Shown: piece after piece, positions 18,751 through 28,171 of the stretch
Position numbering within the stretch: position 1 is the first letter of the stretch
How the letters are laid out: each line of letters begins with the position of its first letter
Assembly: GCF_000368145.1 (NCBI RefSeq)
Contig: NZ_KB849283.1
Coordinates: forward strand, 956,324 to 1,020,323
Reading direction: 5' to 3'
DNA from: Acinetobacter guillouiae CIP 63.46
GTDB lineage: Bacteria; Pseudomonadota; Gammaproteobacteria; Pseudomonadales; Moraxellaceae
Length of the DNA: 64,000 nt
Notes under the pieces: generated by a model
The model's database searches: none
What the model was told of the DNA's origin: nothing
Seen by the model: only the letters and a program-made list of their open reading frames with translations
Translations under genes and position numbers: made by a program

Positions 18751-19016
18751 GGGTCTGTTGACAATTCGTCTATGTTTGCGACTACGTGTGTTTTTTAGGC
18801 GATACTAGGCGCGAAATACGTAATTTAGTCATTCTAAATGAGTAGTTCGTAACGACGTAGCGGCAAAAAACACGCTAGTCCCGAAGGGTTGTGGCTAAAA
18901 TTATCTCAGCCTACGTTATGAAACTCGAAAATAGTCTCGCTATTCTCTTCGTTTCATGCCTTGCCTGCTCAATTTTAACCTACAACGCAAGCCATTTATG
19001 AAATGTCAACAGACCC
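18751..19016. repeat. MITE-like repeat, copy 1 (266 bp)
   Basis: This 266-bp element begins GGGTCTGTTGACA and ends with the inverted complement, giving terminal inverted repeats that match at 17 of the first 19 positions. A 266-bp copy lies at 35031-35296 and a 324-bp variant at 56129-56452, all in the same orientation. It has no open frame of use and contains internal inverted repeats (18788-18796 with 18865-18873; 18918-18924 with 18951-18957). It most resembles a non-autonomous derivative of an insertion sequence. The flanks suggest a TA or TNA target, but no clean duplication is seen. Confidence 0.85.
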
Positions 19017-19104
19017 TAAATAGAAATTATTGTGCTAGAAAAACCTACATTATTTGCCCATTCAATTGAATGGGCAAATAACTTAAGCAGAAACAACTAC
19101 ATTT

Positions 19105-19527
19105 TTAAGCTTGAGCGGAAAGTGGAACACCAAATAATCGATCAAAAGACCAATTAAAAATAAAGGTATAAATTGGAATGATAACAATTAAAGCCGCATC
19201 TAATAAAAATGCCTCTAGAAAACTAATATTCATCCACCATGCAATCAATGGAATAAGAAAAACCACCAAGGTTAATTGAAACCCAATCGCATGAGCTATA
19301 CGGCGTTTTACTGTACGTTGACGTAAAGTTTGGCGTCTTTCCCATGCTTCAAAAATTAAGTTATAAATAAAGTTCCAGCTCACAGCAATCGTGGTAATCA
19401 GGAAAGCCAAAGGCCCCGTATGGGTTAATTGTGTACCCGAAAGTAGTGCCAGCCCTAAAGAAGAAATACCTAATCCAATGATTTCATAGGTACTTACATA
19501 AATTACTCTACGTTTAAGACCTTGCAT
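19105..19527 (-). CDS. PACE family multidrug/biogenic amine efflux transporter (AceI-like)
   Basis: About 140 residues with four transmembrane helices in two bacterial transmembrane pair domains: YVSTYEIIGLGISSLGLALL, then FLITTIAVSWNFIYNLIFE, then ERRQTLRQRTVKRRIAHAIG, with helices 3 and 4 after it. The motif order (RRVIYVSTYE...WNFIYN.IFE...R..HAIGF...WSFDR) is that of AceI, the proton-coupled chlorhexidine/polyamine exporter of Acinetobacter. ATG 19527 is preferred over the longer frame to 19593, giving the family length. It is divergent from a LysR gene, as with aceI and aceR. Confidence 0.88.
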   Translation of the reverse strand: MQGLKRRVIYVSTYEIIGLGISSLGLALLSGTQLTHTGPLAFLITTIAVSWNFIYNLIFEAWERRQTLRQRTVKRRIAHAIGFQLTLVVFLIPLIAWWMNISFLEAFLLDAALIVIIPIYTFIFNWSFDRLFGVPLSAQA

Positions 19528-19620
19528 AAACTTACCCAAACAGATTTTCAAAAAAGCTATTTTAATTTCAGTTATAATTATAGATAAAGACAATAGCTTT
19601 CAGTTTGACTGATACCAATT

Positions 19621-20544
19621 ATGAATTTCACCAGCGAAAATATAGAATTATTTGTAAAAGTACTGGATACAGGCTCTTTTTCTGCTGCGGCTCGTGCCTT
19701 AAATCGAGTACCATCAGCCGTCAGTATGGGTATCGCAAATATCGAAGCAGAATTAGGCTTACAGCTGTTTGAAAGAACACCCCGCAAAGTGATTCCAACA
19801 GCTTCAGCACTTGCCTTAGCCCCACAAGCAAGAATCATCTCAGAACAATTAAAACAATTGAGTAAGCATGCTTATGAACTGTCCTTAGGTTTGGAGAGTA
19901 CTTTAAAAATAGGGGTTGTATCAGATGTAAATAATCAAAAACTTTTACAATCTATTGATAAACTTGCATCAAAATACCCGTTGCTCAATATCGAAATCAT
20001 TACTGCGCCACAAGATGATATTTTGCATTTACTGTATTCAGAACAAATCACAATTTGTTTAGCGGGTTCAGGGCAACATATCAAAATGCAAGAACATTTG
20101 CAGTTGGTCAGCATGGAGGTTGTTGTTGCAACTATATCTGCAAATCATGCCTTGATGAATCAAGCAGTTCATCCTATTTATATCGAGGATTTGGTTAATG
20201 TTCGACAAATTGTTGTTGCGAGTAGTGCGCTTGATATTGCAGATTTGAGATCGGTAATTGCTGCATCTTACTGGCGAACCAATGATCTACAAACGGCGAT
20301 TGATATGGTTGAGATCGGCTTAGGATGGGGAAATTTTCCATATTCATTGGTTAAGTCACATATTGATGATGGGCGTTTAATCCAAATTGATTTTAAAAAT
20401 ACCTACAATCAACTTTCTGTTCCGATTTATCTGATTTGGTTAAAAGATAAAGCACTACCTAAAGCATCGCGCGAATTAATCGAGTTAATTAGACAAAGTC
20501 TAAATGAACATAACGACTCTTTGAGTAACAGCAATACTCTCTGA
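19621..20544 (+). CDS. LysR family regulator, probably controls the PACE pump
   Basis: 307 residues. The N-terminal winged helix (about 1-60) reads VKVLDTGSFSAAARALNRVP and AVSMGIANIEAELGLQLFER, followed by a periplasmic-binding-protein-like effector domain. It is transcribed away from the PACE gene with 93 bases between the two starts, the standard arrangement for an activator of its neighbour. In Acinetobacter baumannii the equivalent pair is AceR/AceI, and the effectors of such regulators are cationic biocides or diamines. Confidence 0.88.
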   Translation: MNFTSENIELFVKVLDTGSFSAAARALNRVPSAVSMGIANIEAELGLQLFERTPRKVIPTASALALAPQARIISEQLKQLSKHAYELSLGLESTLKIGVVSDVNNQKLLQSIDKLASKYPLLNIEIITAPQDDILHLLYSEQITICLAGSGQHIKMQEHLQLVSMEVVVATISANHALMNQAVHPIYIEDLVNVRQIVVASSALDIADLRSVIAASYWRTNDLQTAIDMVEIGLGWGNFPYSLVKSHIDDGRLIQIDFKNTYNQLSVPIYLIWLKDKALPKASRELIELIRQSLNEHNDSLSNSNTL

Positions 20545-20683
20545 CTCAGCGCTCGATAGTGATTTTATTTTATCCAATTTTCATTGTAAATTTATTAGAA
20601 TTGAATGAAATTCTATAAAAAATTTGACTTGCGAAGCTCAGCACTTACAATACGCCTTTTAGATTTCTAGTATTACCTAAATC

Positions 20684-21400
20684 ATGTCAAACGATCAAAT
20701 TGAAGCACAAATTGTAGAATTAGACAATTTGCAAGAACACCGTGAAATTGTGACATTTATGCGTAGATCGTCACCACTCAATACTTCACAACGTACTGCG
20801 CTTGAACAACATCGTGATTTAATTTTGGAATACCCTGTCGGCGATTTACGTCAACACTTTGAACATCCTGAACGCCCACTTACGGTAGAAATTGGTTTTG
20901 GTATGGGCCGTTCTTTGGTTCTGATGGCAAAAGCCAATCCTGAACGTAATTTTGTTGGAATCGAAGTGCATGTACCTGGTATTGCGCAATGTGTTTATGA
21001 AGCAGGTATAGCGGAAGTTAAAAACCTCCGTGTTTTAGATGCAGATGCAATTCAAGTTTTACGAGAAATGCCTGACAATAGTATCAATACGGTTCAACTT
21101 TATTTCCCTGATCCTTGGCAGAAAAAACGTCATTTTAAACGTCGTTTTGTTTCTCATGATCGTATGCCATTGGTTGAAGAAAAACTTGAAATCGGTGGTA
21201 CATTCCATGCTGCAACAGACTGGGAACCCTATGCTGAATGGATGCTCGATGTTTTAGACAATCGCCCTCGTTTAGAAAACTTAGCAGGCAAAGGCAATAG
21301 CTATCCTCGTCCGGACTGGCGTCCACAAACCAAGTTTGAACGTCGTGGTATTGAGGCAGGCCATAAGATTAATGACTTTATTTTTAAGAAAATAAACTAA
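20684..21400 (+). CDS. trmB: tRNA (guanine-N7)-methyltransferase TrmB
   Basis: 238 residues, matching the family. It forms m7G46 in the variable loop of tRNAs using S-adenosylmethionine. Motif I reads VEIGFGMGRSLVLMA. The substrate-binding motif is VQLYFPDPWQKKRHFKRRF, and the C-terminus contains DWRPQTKFERRG. All of these are diagnostic. It is monocistronic with a strong terminator. Confidence 0.98.
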   Translation: MSNDQIEAQIVELDNLQEHREIVTFMRRSSPLNTSQRTALEQHRDLILEYPVGDLRQHFEHPERPLTVEIGFGMGRSLVLMAKANPERNFVGIEVHVPGIAQCVYEAGIAEVKNLRVLDADAIQVLREMPDNSINTVQLYFPDPWQKKRHFKRRFVSHDRMPLVEEKLEIGGTFHAATDWEPYAEWMLDVLDNRPRLENLAGKGNSYPRPDWRPQTKFERRGIEAGHKINDFIFKKIN

Positions 21401-21439
21401 TGATCTAAGAAAACTAGACTGAGTCTACAATTAAACGTT

Positions 21440-21470
21440 ATAGGGTTAAATATTAATTATTTAACCCTAT
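21440..21470 (+). terminator. trmB terminator
   Basis: A 13-bp perfect stem (arms 21440-21452 and 21458-21470, core AGGGTTAA) and a 5-nt loop, followed by TTTTT. Confidence 0.9.
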
Positions 21471-21960
21471 TTTTACATCTAAATTTAGGTAATTATTCGA
21501 GTTAATTCTTGTTCTAAAAATAATTAATTCAAACAATCAAAACATAAATATAAGACCTCATACGAGCCATAGTCTCTACTCAGCGCAAAATTCAGCCGGA
21601 TAGGAATCAAGAGAAGAAATCAGGGCTAAAGGTCAATTAAATAATGGTCATTTTTTGATATTCAAACAAATATTGATAATTGTCAGATCAAAGTCTGAAC
21701 GGCTACAAATTGAAACCGGTTCTAAAACAACATACTCCTCTTGCATGTAATTTTACATCAAGCTCTTTGACTAATACTTTCAGCATTCACTCAGCGTGAC
21801 TATTATTTTATATGTTGTAATTTAATGACGATAGTTGGTTCATTTTAAAAGATTATTTAGTAAGGATTTTTTTTTATACATATAAAGCTACCTTTGGCAC
21901 CCTGCTCTTTAACTCCATTAAAAATCGTATTTTGGTTGATTTTAAAAACAAACAAAAATA
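21471..21960. other. Intergenic region before the Bcr/CflA gene
   Basis: About 490 bases with no supported gene on either strand. It has the AT-rich, stop-dense look of decayed or regulatory DNA. The only clear signal is the inverted repeat at its right edge. Confidence 0.45.
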
Positions 21961-21982
21961 AACTACCTACCGTTAGGTAGTT
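21961..21982. promoter_or_regulatory. TetR-type operator upstream of the Bcr/CflA pump
   Basis: A perfect inverted repeat with 9-bp arms AACTACCTA and TAGGTAGTT around a 4-bp centre, ending 27 bases before the pump start codon. TACCTA/TAGGTA arms are typical of AcrR-like TetR operators. The TetR gene just downstream of the pump is the obvious candidate to bind it. Confidence 0.65.
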
Positions 21983-22009
21983 TTAAATATACAAATTTGG
22001 TGAAATTTT

Positions 22010-23209
22010 ATGCAAGGTCACTTACAGACTCACAAAATGAGTGCTTCATTTATCATATTACTCTCACTATTAACTGCTTTAGATGCCTTAGCAATTGATA
22101 TTTATGTGCCCGCATTTCCAGTGATAGCGACCTCATTACAGGTATCTACCAGTCAAATCCAACAAACATTATCAATTTTTTTAGTAGGTTTAGCTGTTGG
22201 CCAAGGCTTATATGGACCATTTCTTGATCGTTTTGGTCGAAGAATTCCATTATTAATTGGTTTAATTATTTTTATTTTGGGTTCTCTGCTCGCTGCAGTC
22301 GCAACTTCACTTGAACTATTATTGTTCGCACGCTTTCTTCAAGCCATTGGTGCTGCGTCTGGTCTGGTCACACCTAGAGCAATTATTAGCGATATTTGTA
22401 ATGAGCAAGATGCAGCTCGCCATTTTTCTGTGTTAATGCAAGTCATGATGGTCATTCCAATCATTGCCCCTTTGGTTGGAAGTCAACTTTTGAACTACGG
22501 CACATGGCATATTATTTTTTATACATTAGCCTTACTATCTTTTATGTTATTGGTGTGGAGTAGTATATCTGTTCCAGAAACATTAGCTCTTTCGAATAGA
22601 CAACCCTTAAATCTAAAAAATATTTTCAAAAATTACTATCTTCTATGTAGAAATAAAAGCTATTTCAGTTTTACCCTTGCTGGAGGCTTTCTACTCGGTG
22701 GGTTCTTCTTCTACATTAGCAATTCACCCTATATTTTTATTCAACATTACTCAGTCAGCCCTGAACATTATAGTTATCTCTTTGCACTCAATGCACTGTG
22801 TTTCATCATCTTTGGTCAGCTTTCAATTTGGTTATTGAATAGAGGATGGTCTGCTTACCAAGTTTTAAAGCTAGGCTCTATTATTTTAATGTTTTTTACA
22901 CTTATGCTTAGCCTAGTAACGTTACTGTATACACCAAGTTTATGGGTTTACACCCTATTACTGACTATGGTTATTAGTTCTACAGGGCTTTTATTTGGTA
23001 ATCTTACAGCACTGACCATGCAACAGGTACAACATCACTTAGCAGGAATCGCTTCAGCTTTAATTGGCTTACTTCAATATAGTTTCGGAGCAGTTATTGG
23101 TTTTATTGCCAGTCTTGCAACAGAAAATATCCTCGTCCTTCCTGTAACTTTACTTATATGTGCTTTTTGTATGATTATATTAAATACAATTGCTCATAAA
23201 AATGCTTAA
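22010..23209 (+). CDS. Bcr/CflA family multidrug efflux MFS transporter
   Basis: 399 residues with 12 transmembrane helices. It shows LTALDALAIDIYVPAFPVIA in helix 1, the Bcr/CflA hallmark, and motif A as GLYGPFLDRFGRRIPLLIG after helix 2. The antiporter motif C-like region LMQVMMVIPIIAPLVGSQL lies in helix 5. Relatives export bicyclomycin, chloramphenicol or sulfonamide-type drugs and sometimes cysteine; the substrate here is unknown. It is convergent with a TetR regulator and preceded by a TetR-like operator. Confidence 0.92.
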   Translation: MQGHLQTHKMSASFIILLSLLTALDALAIDIYVPAFPVIATSLQVSTSQIQQTLSIFLVGLAVGQGLYGPFLDRFGRRIPLLIGLIIFILGSLLAAVATSLELLLFARFLQAIGAASGLVTPRAIISDICNEQDAARHFSVLMQVMMVIPIIAPLVGSQLLNYGTWHIIFYTLALLSFMLLVWSSISVPETLALSNRQPLNLKNIFKNYYLLCRNKSYFSFTLAGGFLLGGFFFYISNSPYIFIQHYSVSPEHYSYLFALNALCFIIFGQLSIWLLNRGWSAYQVLKLGSIILMFFTLMLSLVTLLYTPSLWVYTLLLTMVISSTGLLFGNLTALTMQQVQHHLAGIASALIGLLQYSFGAVIGFIASLATENILVLPVTLLICAFCMIILNTIAHKNA

Positions 23210-23253
23210 AAATAGATAGTGCTAAATATCTAATATTAGATATTTAGCACCTT

Positions 23254-23811
23254 TTAACCGATTAACACCTCAAGTGCTTTTAAGATCGCATCTAATCTTT
23301 TTTTATATTTATCTTTACCACCATAAATGAGCTCACTTTGCAAAGCATCTACAAAACACATGCACAGTCGAGCCAAAGTCGTTGAATCAAACTTCTTGTT
23401 TTCTATATTTTCAGGGAATACGTTTTTAAAGATATTCTCCAAATCATCCATAAATATATGCATCGGATCAATCACTTGATCATAAATATGCTGTGGTGGG
23501 TTAATGAGCGCATTCATCCAAAATTGTACATCATATGAAGCATCAAATCGTTCACCTATGCTGCAGAAATACGCACAAAGTTGTTGATGAAAATTTTCTC
23601 CACCAGTTAATGTATTTTTTGCATAAGTCAGTTCATGATTGATCATAATCGGAATTAGACTCAAATATAAATCATCTTTATTTTTGAAATGTGCATAAAT
23701 AGAGGGTTTTTTAATGCCAACGTCTTCGGCTATTTCATTCATTGATGTTGCAGTAAAGCCTTGTTTTGCGAATCGCTGCAATGCAATACTTTGAATTTTT
23801 TTTGCTGTCAC
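23254..23811 (-). CDS. TetR/AcrR family regulator
   Basis: 185 residues. The N-terminal helix-turn-helix reads IALQRFAKQGFTATSMNEIA and VGIKKPSIYAHFKNKDDLY, followed by a ligand-binding domain of the TetR C-terminal type. It is convergent with the Bcr/CflA pump (44 bases apart), so its control of the pump would be in trans through the operator at 21961-21982. This is an inference from proximity. Alternatively it may only regulate itself or distant genes. Confidence 0.9.
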   Translation of the reverse strand: MTAKKIQSIALQRFAKQGFTATSMNEIAEDVGIKKPSIYAHFKNKDDLYLSLIPIMINHELTYAKNTLTGGENFHQQLCAYFCSIGERFDASYDVQFWMNALINPPQHIYDQVIDPMHIFMDDLENIFKNVFPENIENKKFDSTTLARLCMCFVDALQSELIYGGKDKYKKRLDAILKALEVLIG

Positions 23812-24479
23812 AAATGAAACCTAACAAAAATTTTGCCTATTATATTAAAATTATCATCATTAAAGAAGAATTTAAGCTAAAGTCACCTGACTTCATTTTA
23901 TAAAGCCATCACTAAAGATATATTCAATAATATATTTTTAATGGAGAGGCTAATTACTTATACATTTTTTGTGCGTAACTGATTGGTTTTAATATTCCAC
24001 AATTTTGATCAAGCACATGTTCATTACCTCCTAATCTAATAATGGTTTAAAATTCATATACCTAGTTAGATAAGTTAAATGAATGTTAATCAAACCAAAT
24101 TTTAGTTTGTTTATTAATTGATCATTCTCATTTTAATCACCCTTTTTAATTAAACTTATAGGCTTGGTCCGAAAGTACTTATCAATACGAAAACCAGCAT
24201 GTGTATTTTTGATATTTTTTACTTGAAGTAATCAGAATGTGATCATCAATTATTTAAATAAATGATTTTATAATCAAATTTCTACCTATGCTTTAAAAGC
24301 ACATCATCTTAAAAATTTGACTACAAGGTATAATCTTTACTTTTAAAAAATATAAATATTTCTTTTTTATTCATAAAGATAACATCTATTTTATATATAT
24401 CTATTCCATTTTTTCATATTTTTATTAATTTAAAATTCTCATTAAGATCTGAGAAATTTCAAAAACACTGGAAAGAAAA
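23812..24479. other. 668-base divergent intergenic region
   Basis: Between the leftward TetR gene and the rightward sulfonate operon. It is very AT-rich and should hold both promoters. On the minus strand, 23954-24045 encodes about 30 codons ending ILKPISYAQKMYK that read like a real protein end. I cannot identify them and they may be a gene relic. No RNA gene was seen. Confidence 0.4.
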
Positions 24480-25550
24480 ATGTTGAATACAACAGATTTT
24501 CATTTTAAAAATTTGGCTTTGTCCCTCGGTATTCTCAGTTTTACACTTTTAGTTGGTTGTGGAAATAAATCGCCACAAAACAATGAACCCAAAGCTGAAG
24601 CGTCACAAACAGCAGAACACCCCCAAGAGGTCCGTTTTGCTTGGGGTGGTGGTCCCCGTGTCTGGGTCCTAGGTAAAGCCGACGGAGATTTTGAAAAAGC
24701 TTTAGGCACCAAAATTAAGTGGGTTGAATTTGCATCGGGAGCAGATGTGATTAATTACTTTGCTGCCAATGAAATTGATATCGCCCGTTTTGGTTCAAGT
24801 CCTGCTGTTGCAGGGATCACTCGCGGATTACCCATTGAAGTCATTGGCTTAGAGGGTCTAATTTCAAGTGCAGAGCGTTTGATTGTTCAACCTGAAATTA
24901 AAACTCTACAAGACTTAGTGGGTAAAAAAGTTGCTTTCCCTGCAAACTCAACTGCACAATATGCATTAGAACAAGCACTTACATTAAATAAAATTGATAA
25001 ATCAAAAATCAAATTATTACCACTTAAACCTGCTGAAATTGTTTCTGCATGGACTCGTGGCGATATTGATGCTGCCTATGTTTGGGGCCCATTTACACAA
25101 CAATTAGAAAAACAAGGTGGCAAAGAGATTTATCGTACAACGACACTAAATGAACAAGGCATTTTGGTTTATAACAACTTCGCTGTCCGCAAAGAGTTTG
25201 CAGAAAAACACCCCGATCTTGTGATTAAGTTTTTAAAAGCATACCAAGAACAAGTTGATGAATATAAAAAAGATCCGAAATTAGCTTCTGAAAAAATTTC
25301 TAAATACTTAAACCTTCCATACGAGCAAGTTGAAACTACATTGGCAGGTATTGATTACATTCCTTTGAAAGATCAAGCATCTGAAAAGTATCTAGGTACA
25401 ACATCAAACGATGAAAACTCAGGCTTGGCAAAAGCAACTCAAGATATTGCTAAATTTTTAGTCGGTATCGGCGAGCTAAAACAGTCTGATGTTCCAAAAA
25501 GTTATGCGCCCAATATCGACAGTAAATACCTTATCGAAGCAACTAAATAA
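24480..25550 (+). CDS. Aliphatic sulfonate/taurine-type ABC transporter substrate-binding lipoprotein
   Basis: 356 residues. A signal peptide ends in the lipobox LLVGC, so the mature protein starts at Cys27 and is membrane-anchored. The body is an SsuA/TauA/NrtA-type binding protein: RFAWGGGPRVWVLGKADGDF at the start, then VEFASGADVINYFAANEIDI, ARFGSSPAVAG and WTRGDIDAAYVWGP. It leads an operon with a permease, an ATPase, a cysteate/D-cysteine lyase-like enzyme and a racemase. The cargo is therefore probably a sulfur-containing amino acid or sulfonate such as cysteate or taurine. Confidence 0.88.
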   Translation: MLNTTDFHFKNLALSLGILSFTLLVGCGNKSPQNNEPKAEASQTAEHPQEVRFAWGGGPRVWVLGKADGDFEKALGTKIKWVEFASGADVINYFAANEIDIARFGSSPAVAGITRGLPIEVIGLEGLISSAERLIVQPEIKTLQDLVGKKVAFPANSTAQYALEQALTLNKIDKSKIKLLPLKPAEIVSAWTRGDIDAAYVWGPFTQQLEKQGGKEIYRTTTLNEQGILVYNNFAVRKEFAEKHPDLVIKFLKAYQEQVDEYKKDPKLASEKISKYLNLPYEQVETTLAGIDYIPLKDQASEKYLGTTSNDENSGLAKATQDIAKFLVGIGELKQSDVPKSYAPNIDSKYLIEATK

Positions 25551-25559
25551 GGTTATAGA

Positions 25560-26339
25560 ATGAGTCAGTTGAACCCGTTTAAAGCAAAAGTAATTAGTGC
25601 ATTATCACTAATCACTTTTGTTGTTATTTGGCAGCTTGTGTGTACGTTTAAACTTGTGTCACCCATTTTATTGCCATCCCCCTTACAAATAGTAGATACA
25701 GTTTTAGATTTATTTCAAAACGGTTATCGAGATGCTCCATTTTATCAACACATTTTAGTAAGTACGGCACGTGCATTTTTTGCATTTTTCATTGCCATTA
25801 TTATTGGTGTTCTTTTGGGGTTGTTAATGGGCCGTAGTCCCGTACTCAATGCCATTTTAGATCCATTCGTACAATTTTTACGCCCTATTCCTAAAATTGC
25901 TTTAATCCCATTAGTTGTTGTGTGGTTGGGGATTGGTGAGGCATCAAAATTTTTCCTAATCTTTATTGCTACTTTACTTAGTGTAATTGTTGGCGCAACT
26001 GCAGCAAGCCAAAACGTTCCACAGGGTTTAATTCAAGCAGCACAAACAATGGGACTAGGAAAAGCATCAATCTTATTTCGTGTCATTTTACCCTCTTCAC
26101 TTCCTGAAATTTTCACCACGATTCGCTTATCGATTGGTATTGGTTGGACCTCATTAATTGCGGCTGAGATGGTTGCTGCAACGTCAGGTTTAGGATGGAT
26201 GATCATTAACGCGGGCTCATACTTACGTACTGATGTTGTGATTGTCGGTATTATTTTACTTGGAACAATTGGCTTTATTTTAGATTGGCTCATTGTAAAA
26301 GCACAGCAAAAATGGGCACCTTGGACAGGAAAAGTATAA
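25560..26339 (+). CDS. Sulfonate-type ABC transporter permease
   Basis: 259 residues with six transmembrane helices, the SsuC/TauC size. The EAA loop that contacts the ATPase is QAAQTMGLGKASILFRVILP (EAA--G-------I--P pattern). It starts 9 bases after the binding-protein stop, and its stop codon overlaps the ATG of the ATPase gene (TAATG), indicating translational coupling. Confidence 0.93.
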   Translation: MSQLNPFKAKVISALSLITFVVIWQLVCTFKLVSPILLPSPLQIVDTVLDLFQNGYRDAPFYQHILVSTARAFFAFFIAIIIGVLLGLLMGRSPVLNAILDPFVQFLRPIPKIALIPLVVVWLGIGEASKFFLIFIATLLSVIVGATAASQNVPQGLIQAAQTMGLGKASILFRVILPSSLPEIFTTIRLSIGIGWTSLIAAEMVAATSGLGWMIINAGSYLRTDVVIVGIILLGTIGFILDWLIVKAQQKWAPWTGKV

Positions 26340-27130
26340 TGACTCAAGCATTTATTCAGCTAAATAATGTTCAAAAAACATTCAAGCAAAACAAATCTGA
26401 AAATACGGTTCTAAAAGACATTAACTTAGAAATTTCTGAGGGTCAGTTCGTTTGTTTACTTGGTCCATCTGGCTGCGGTAAATCAACTATTTTGAACTTA
26501 CTTGCAGGTTTTGAAAAACCTAGCTCTGGTAACATTTATGTAGATGGTCAACCTATTTCAGCACCAGGCATTGATCGAGCTGTTGTATTCCAACAAGCAC
26601 AATTATTCCCTTGGCTTACAGTGAAAGAAAATATTTATTTTCCCCTTAAGCAATTAAAGGGAGAGCCTAAATACATTACCGAACAAACTGAATATTACTT
26701 AGAAAAAACAGGTTTAAAAAAATTTGAAAATCATCGCGTTTGGCAAATTTCAGGGGGGATGAAACAACGTGTTGCACTTGCCCGTGCTTGGGTCATGAAA
26801 CCAAAAATTTTACTCATGGATGAACCCTTTGGTGCTTTGGATGCTCAAACACGTATTTTGATGCAGGAAACATTAACTAAGCTTTGGCAAGATAACAAAA
26901 CGACCGTTTTATTTGTCACTCATGATATAGACGAATCTTTACTTTTAGCAGATCGCATTATCTTAATGGCAGGACATCCTGGACGTATTGCAGAAGATAT
27001 TCAAGTCAATTTACCTCATACACGTACGATTGAAAATATTGCTCCACAGCCAGAATTCATTGAAGCCAAAAAACATATTTTAGAAATTATGCGCAAAGAA
27101 GTTAACCGCATGATTGATTACATACACTAA
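26339..27130 (+). CDS. Sulfonate-type ABC transporter ATP-binding protein
   Basis: 263 residues. Walker A is GPSGCGKST, the Q-loop lies in AVVFQQAQLFPW, the ABC signature is ISGGMKQRVALARA, Walker B is ILLMDEPFGALD, and the switch His is in VTHDIDES. This is the SsuB/TauB class. The start overlaps the permease stop codon; a longer in-frame extension upstream runs inside the permease gene and is not used. Confidence 0.94.
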   Translation: MTQAFIQLNNVQKTFKQNKSENTVLKDINLEISEGQFVCLLGPSGCGKSTILNLLAGFEKPSSGNIYVDGQPISAPGIDRAVVFQQAQLFPWLTVKENIYFPLKQLKGEPKYITEQTEYYLEKTGLKKFENHRVWQISGGMKQRVALARAWVMKPKILLMDEPFGALDAQTRILMQETLTKLWQDNKTTVLFVTHDIDESLLLADRIILMAGHPGRIAEDIQVNLPHTRTIENIAPQPEFIEAKKHILEIMRKEVNRMIDYIH

Positions 27131-27147
27131 ATCTACAGGACACTTTT

Positions 27148-28170
27148 ATGTTATTAAGTCATTTACCCCGCGTTAAACTTGTTCATGCACCTACTCCTCT
27201 TGAGTTTTTACCTAACTTAACCAAAGCATTAAACGGTCCTGAAATTTATATCAAACGCGATGATGCAACAGGTCTTGCTACTGGTGGAAATAAAACCCGT
27301 AAATTAGAATTTTTAATAGGCGATGCAATTGCAAAAGGCGCAACGCATGTGATTACTCAAGGTGCAACTCAATCTAACCATGTTCGTCAAACCATTGCTG
27401 CAGCAAATAAATTTGGCTTAAAAGCATCTGTTTTACTTGAACAACGCGTCAGTGATGCTGCAGATGAATATTACAACAATGGGAACTTATTGCTGGACGA
27501 AATTTTAGGTGCCATATCAATTGAAGTTGTTCCTGGCGGCACAGACATGGCTGCTGCTTTAGAAGCGAAAGCAGAAGAATTAGAAGCACAAGGTGAACGT
27601 CCTTATATTATTCCAGGTGGAGGCTCAAACGCTATTGGTGCTTTAGGTTATGTATCTACTGCAATTGAATTAATTAACCAACTCAACCAGATCCAACTTG
27701 CACCAACTCATCTTGTACATGCAACAGGGAGTACTGGAACTCAAGCAGGTCTTTTAGCGGGTATTGTTGCAACAAATTCTAACTTACCTGTATTAGGTAT
27801 CAGCGTTCGTGCTGAAAAATCTAAACAAGAAGAAAACGTCTATAAACTTACTCGCTCAACTTTAGAACATCTTGGTTTGAGTGCTGATCTTATCGCACGT
27901 GAAAAAGTTGTGGCAATTAGTGACTATGTTGGCGAAGGTTACGGTATCCCAACAGACAGCATGGTTGAAGCTGTTGAACTCCTTGCCAGAACTGAAGGTA
28001 TTTTGCTTGACCCAGTTTACTCAGGTAAAGGTTTTGCAGGTTTAGTAGGCCTAATTCGCCAAGGTTATTTCACTAAAAACGACAAAGTGATCTTTCTGCA
28101 TACTGGTGGTGCTGTAGGCTTATTTGGGTACCGTAAAACATTCTCTCACAAAGACGCATACCGCTTGTAA
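27148..28170 (+). CDS. D-cysteine desulfhydrase / L-cysteate sulfo-lyase-like PLP enzyme
   Basis: 340 residues, fold type II PLP enzyme of the ACC deaminase/DcyD/CuyA group. GLATGGNKTRKLEFL holds the PLP lysine. TQGATQSNHVRQT is the substrate carboxylate loop, and IIPGGGSNAIGALGYV and LDPVYSGKGFAGL complete the family motifs. DcyD turns D-cysteine into pyruvate, ammonia and sulfide. The close homologue CuyA turns L-cysteate into pyruvate, ammonia and sulfite. Linkage to a sulfonate-type importer and a racemase makes the CuyA-like role attractive, but sequence reading alone cannot separate the two. Confidence 0.85.
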   Translation: MLLSHLPRVKLVHAPTPLEFLPNLTKALNGPEIYIKRDDATGLATGGNKTRKLEFLIGDAIAKGATHVITQGATQSNHVRQTIAAANKFGLKASVLLEQRVSDAADEYYNNGNLLLDEILGAISIEVVPGGTDMAAALEAKAEELEAQGERPYIIPGGGSNAIGALGYVSTAIELINQLNQIQLAPTHLVHATGSTGTQAGLLAGIVATNSNLPVLGISVRAEKSKQEENVYKLTRSTLEHLGLSADLIAREKVVAISDYVGEGYGIPTDSMVEAVELLARTEGILLDPVYSGKGFAGLVGLIRQGYFTKNDKVIFLHTGGAVGLFGYRKTFSHKDAYRL

Positions 28171-28171
28171 A

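Noticed and set aside
18751-19016. Possible small coding gene inside the repeat
   Set aside because: All six frames are broken in at least one of the three copies, and the changes fit stem pairing rather than codon conservation.
24026-24040. Strong AGGAGG-like site with a nearby ATG on the minus strand
   Set aside because: The frame behind it stops after nine codons. It may belong to the protein-end relic in the other frame.
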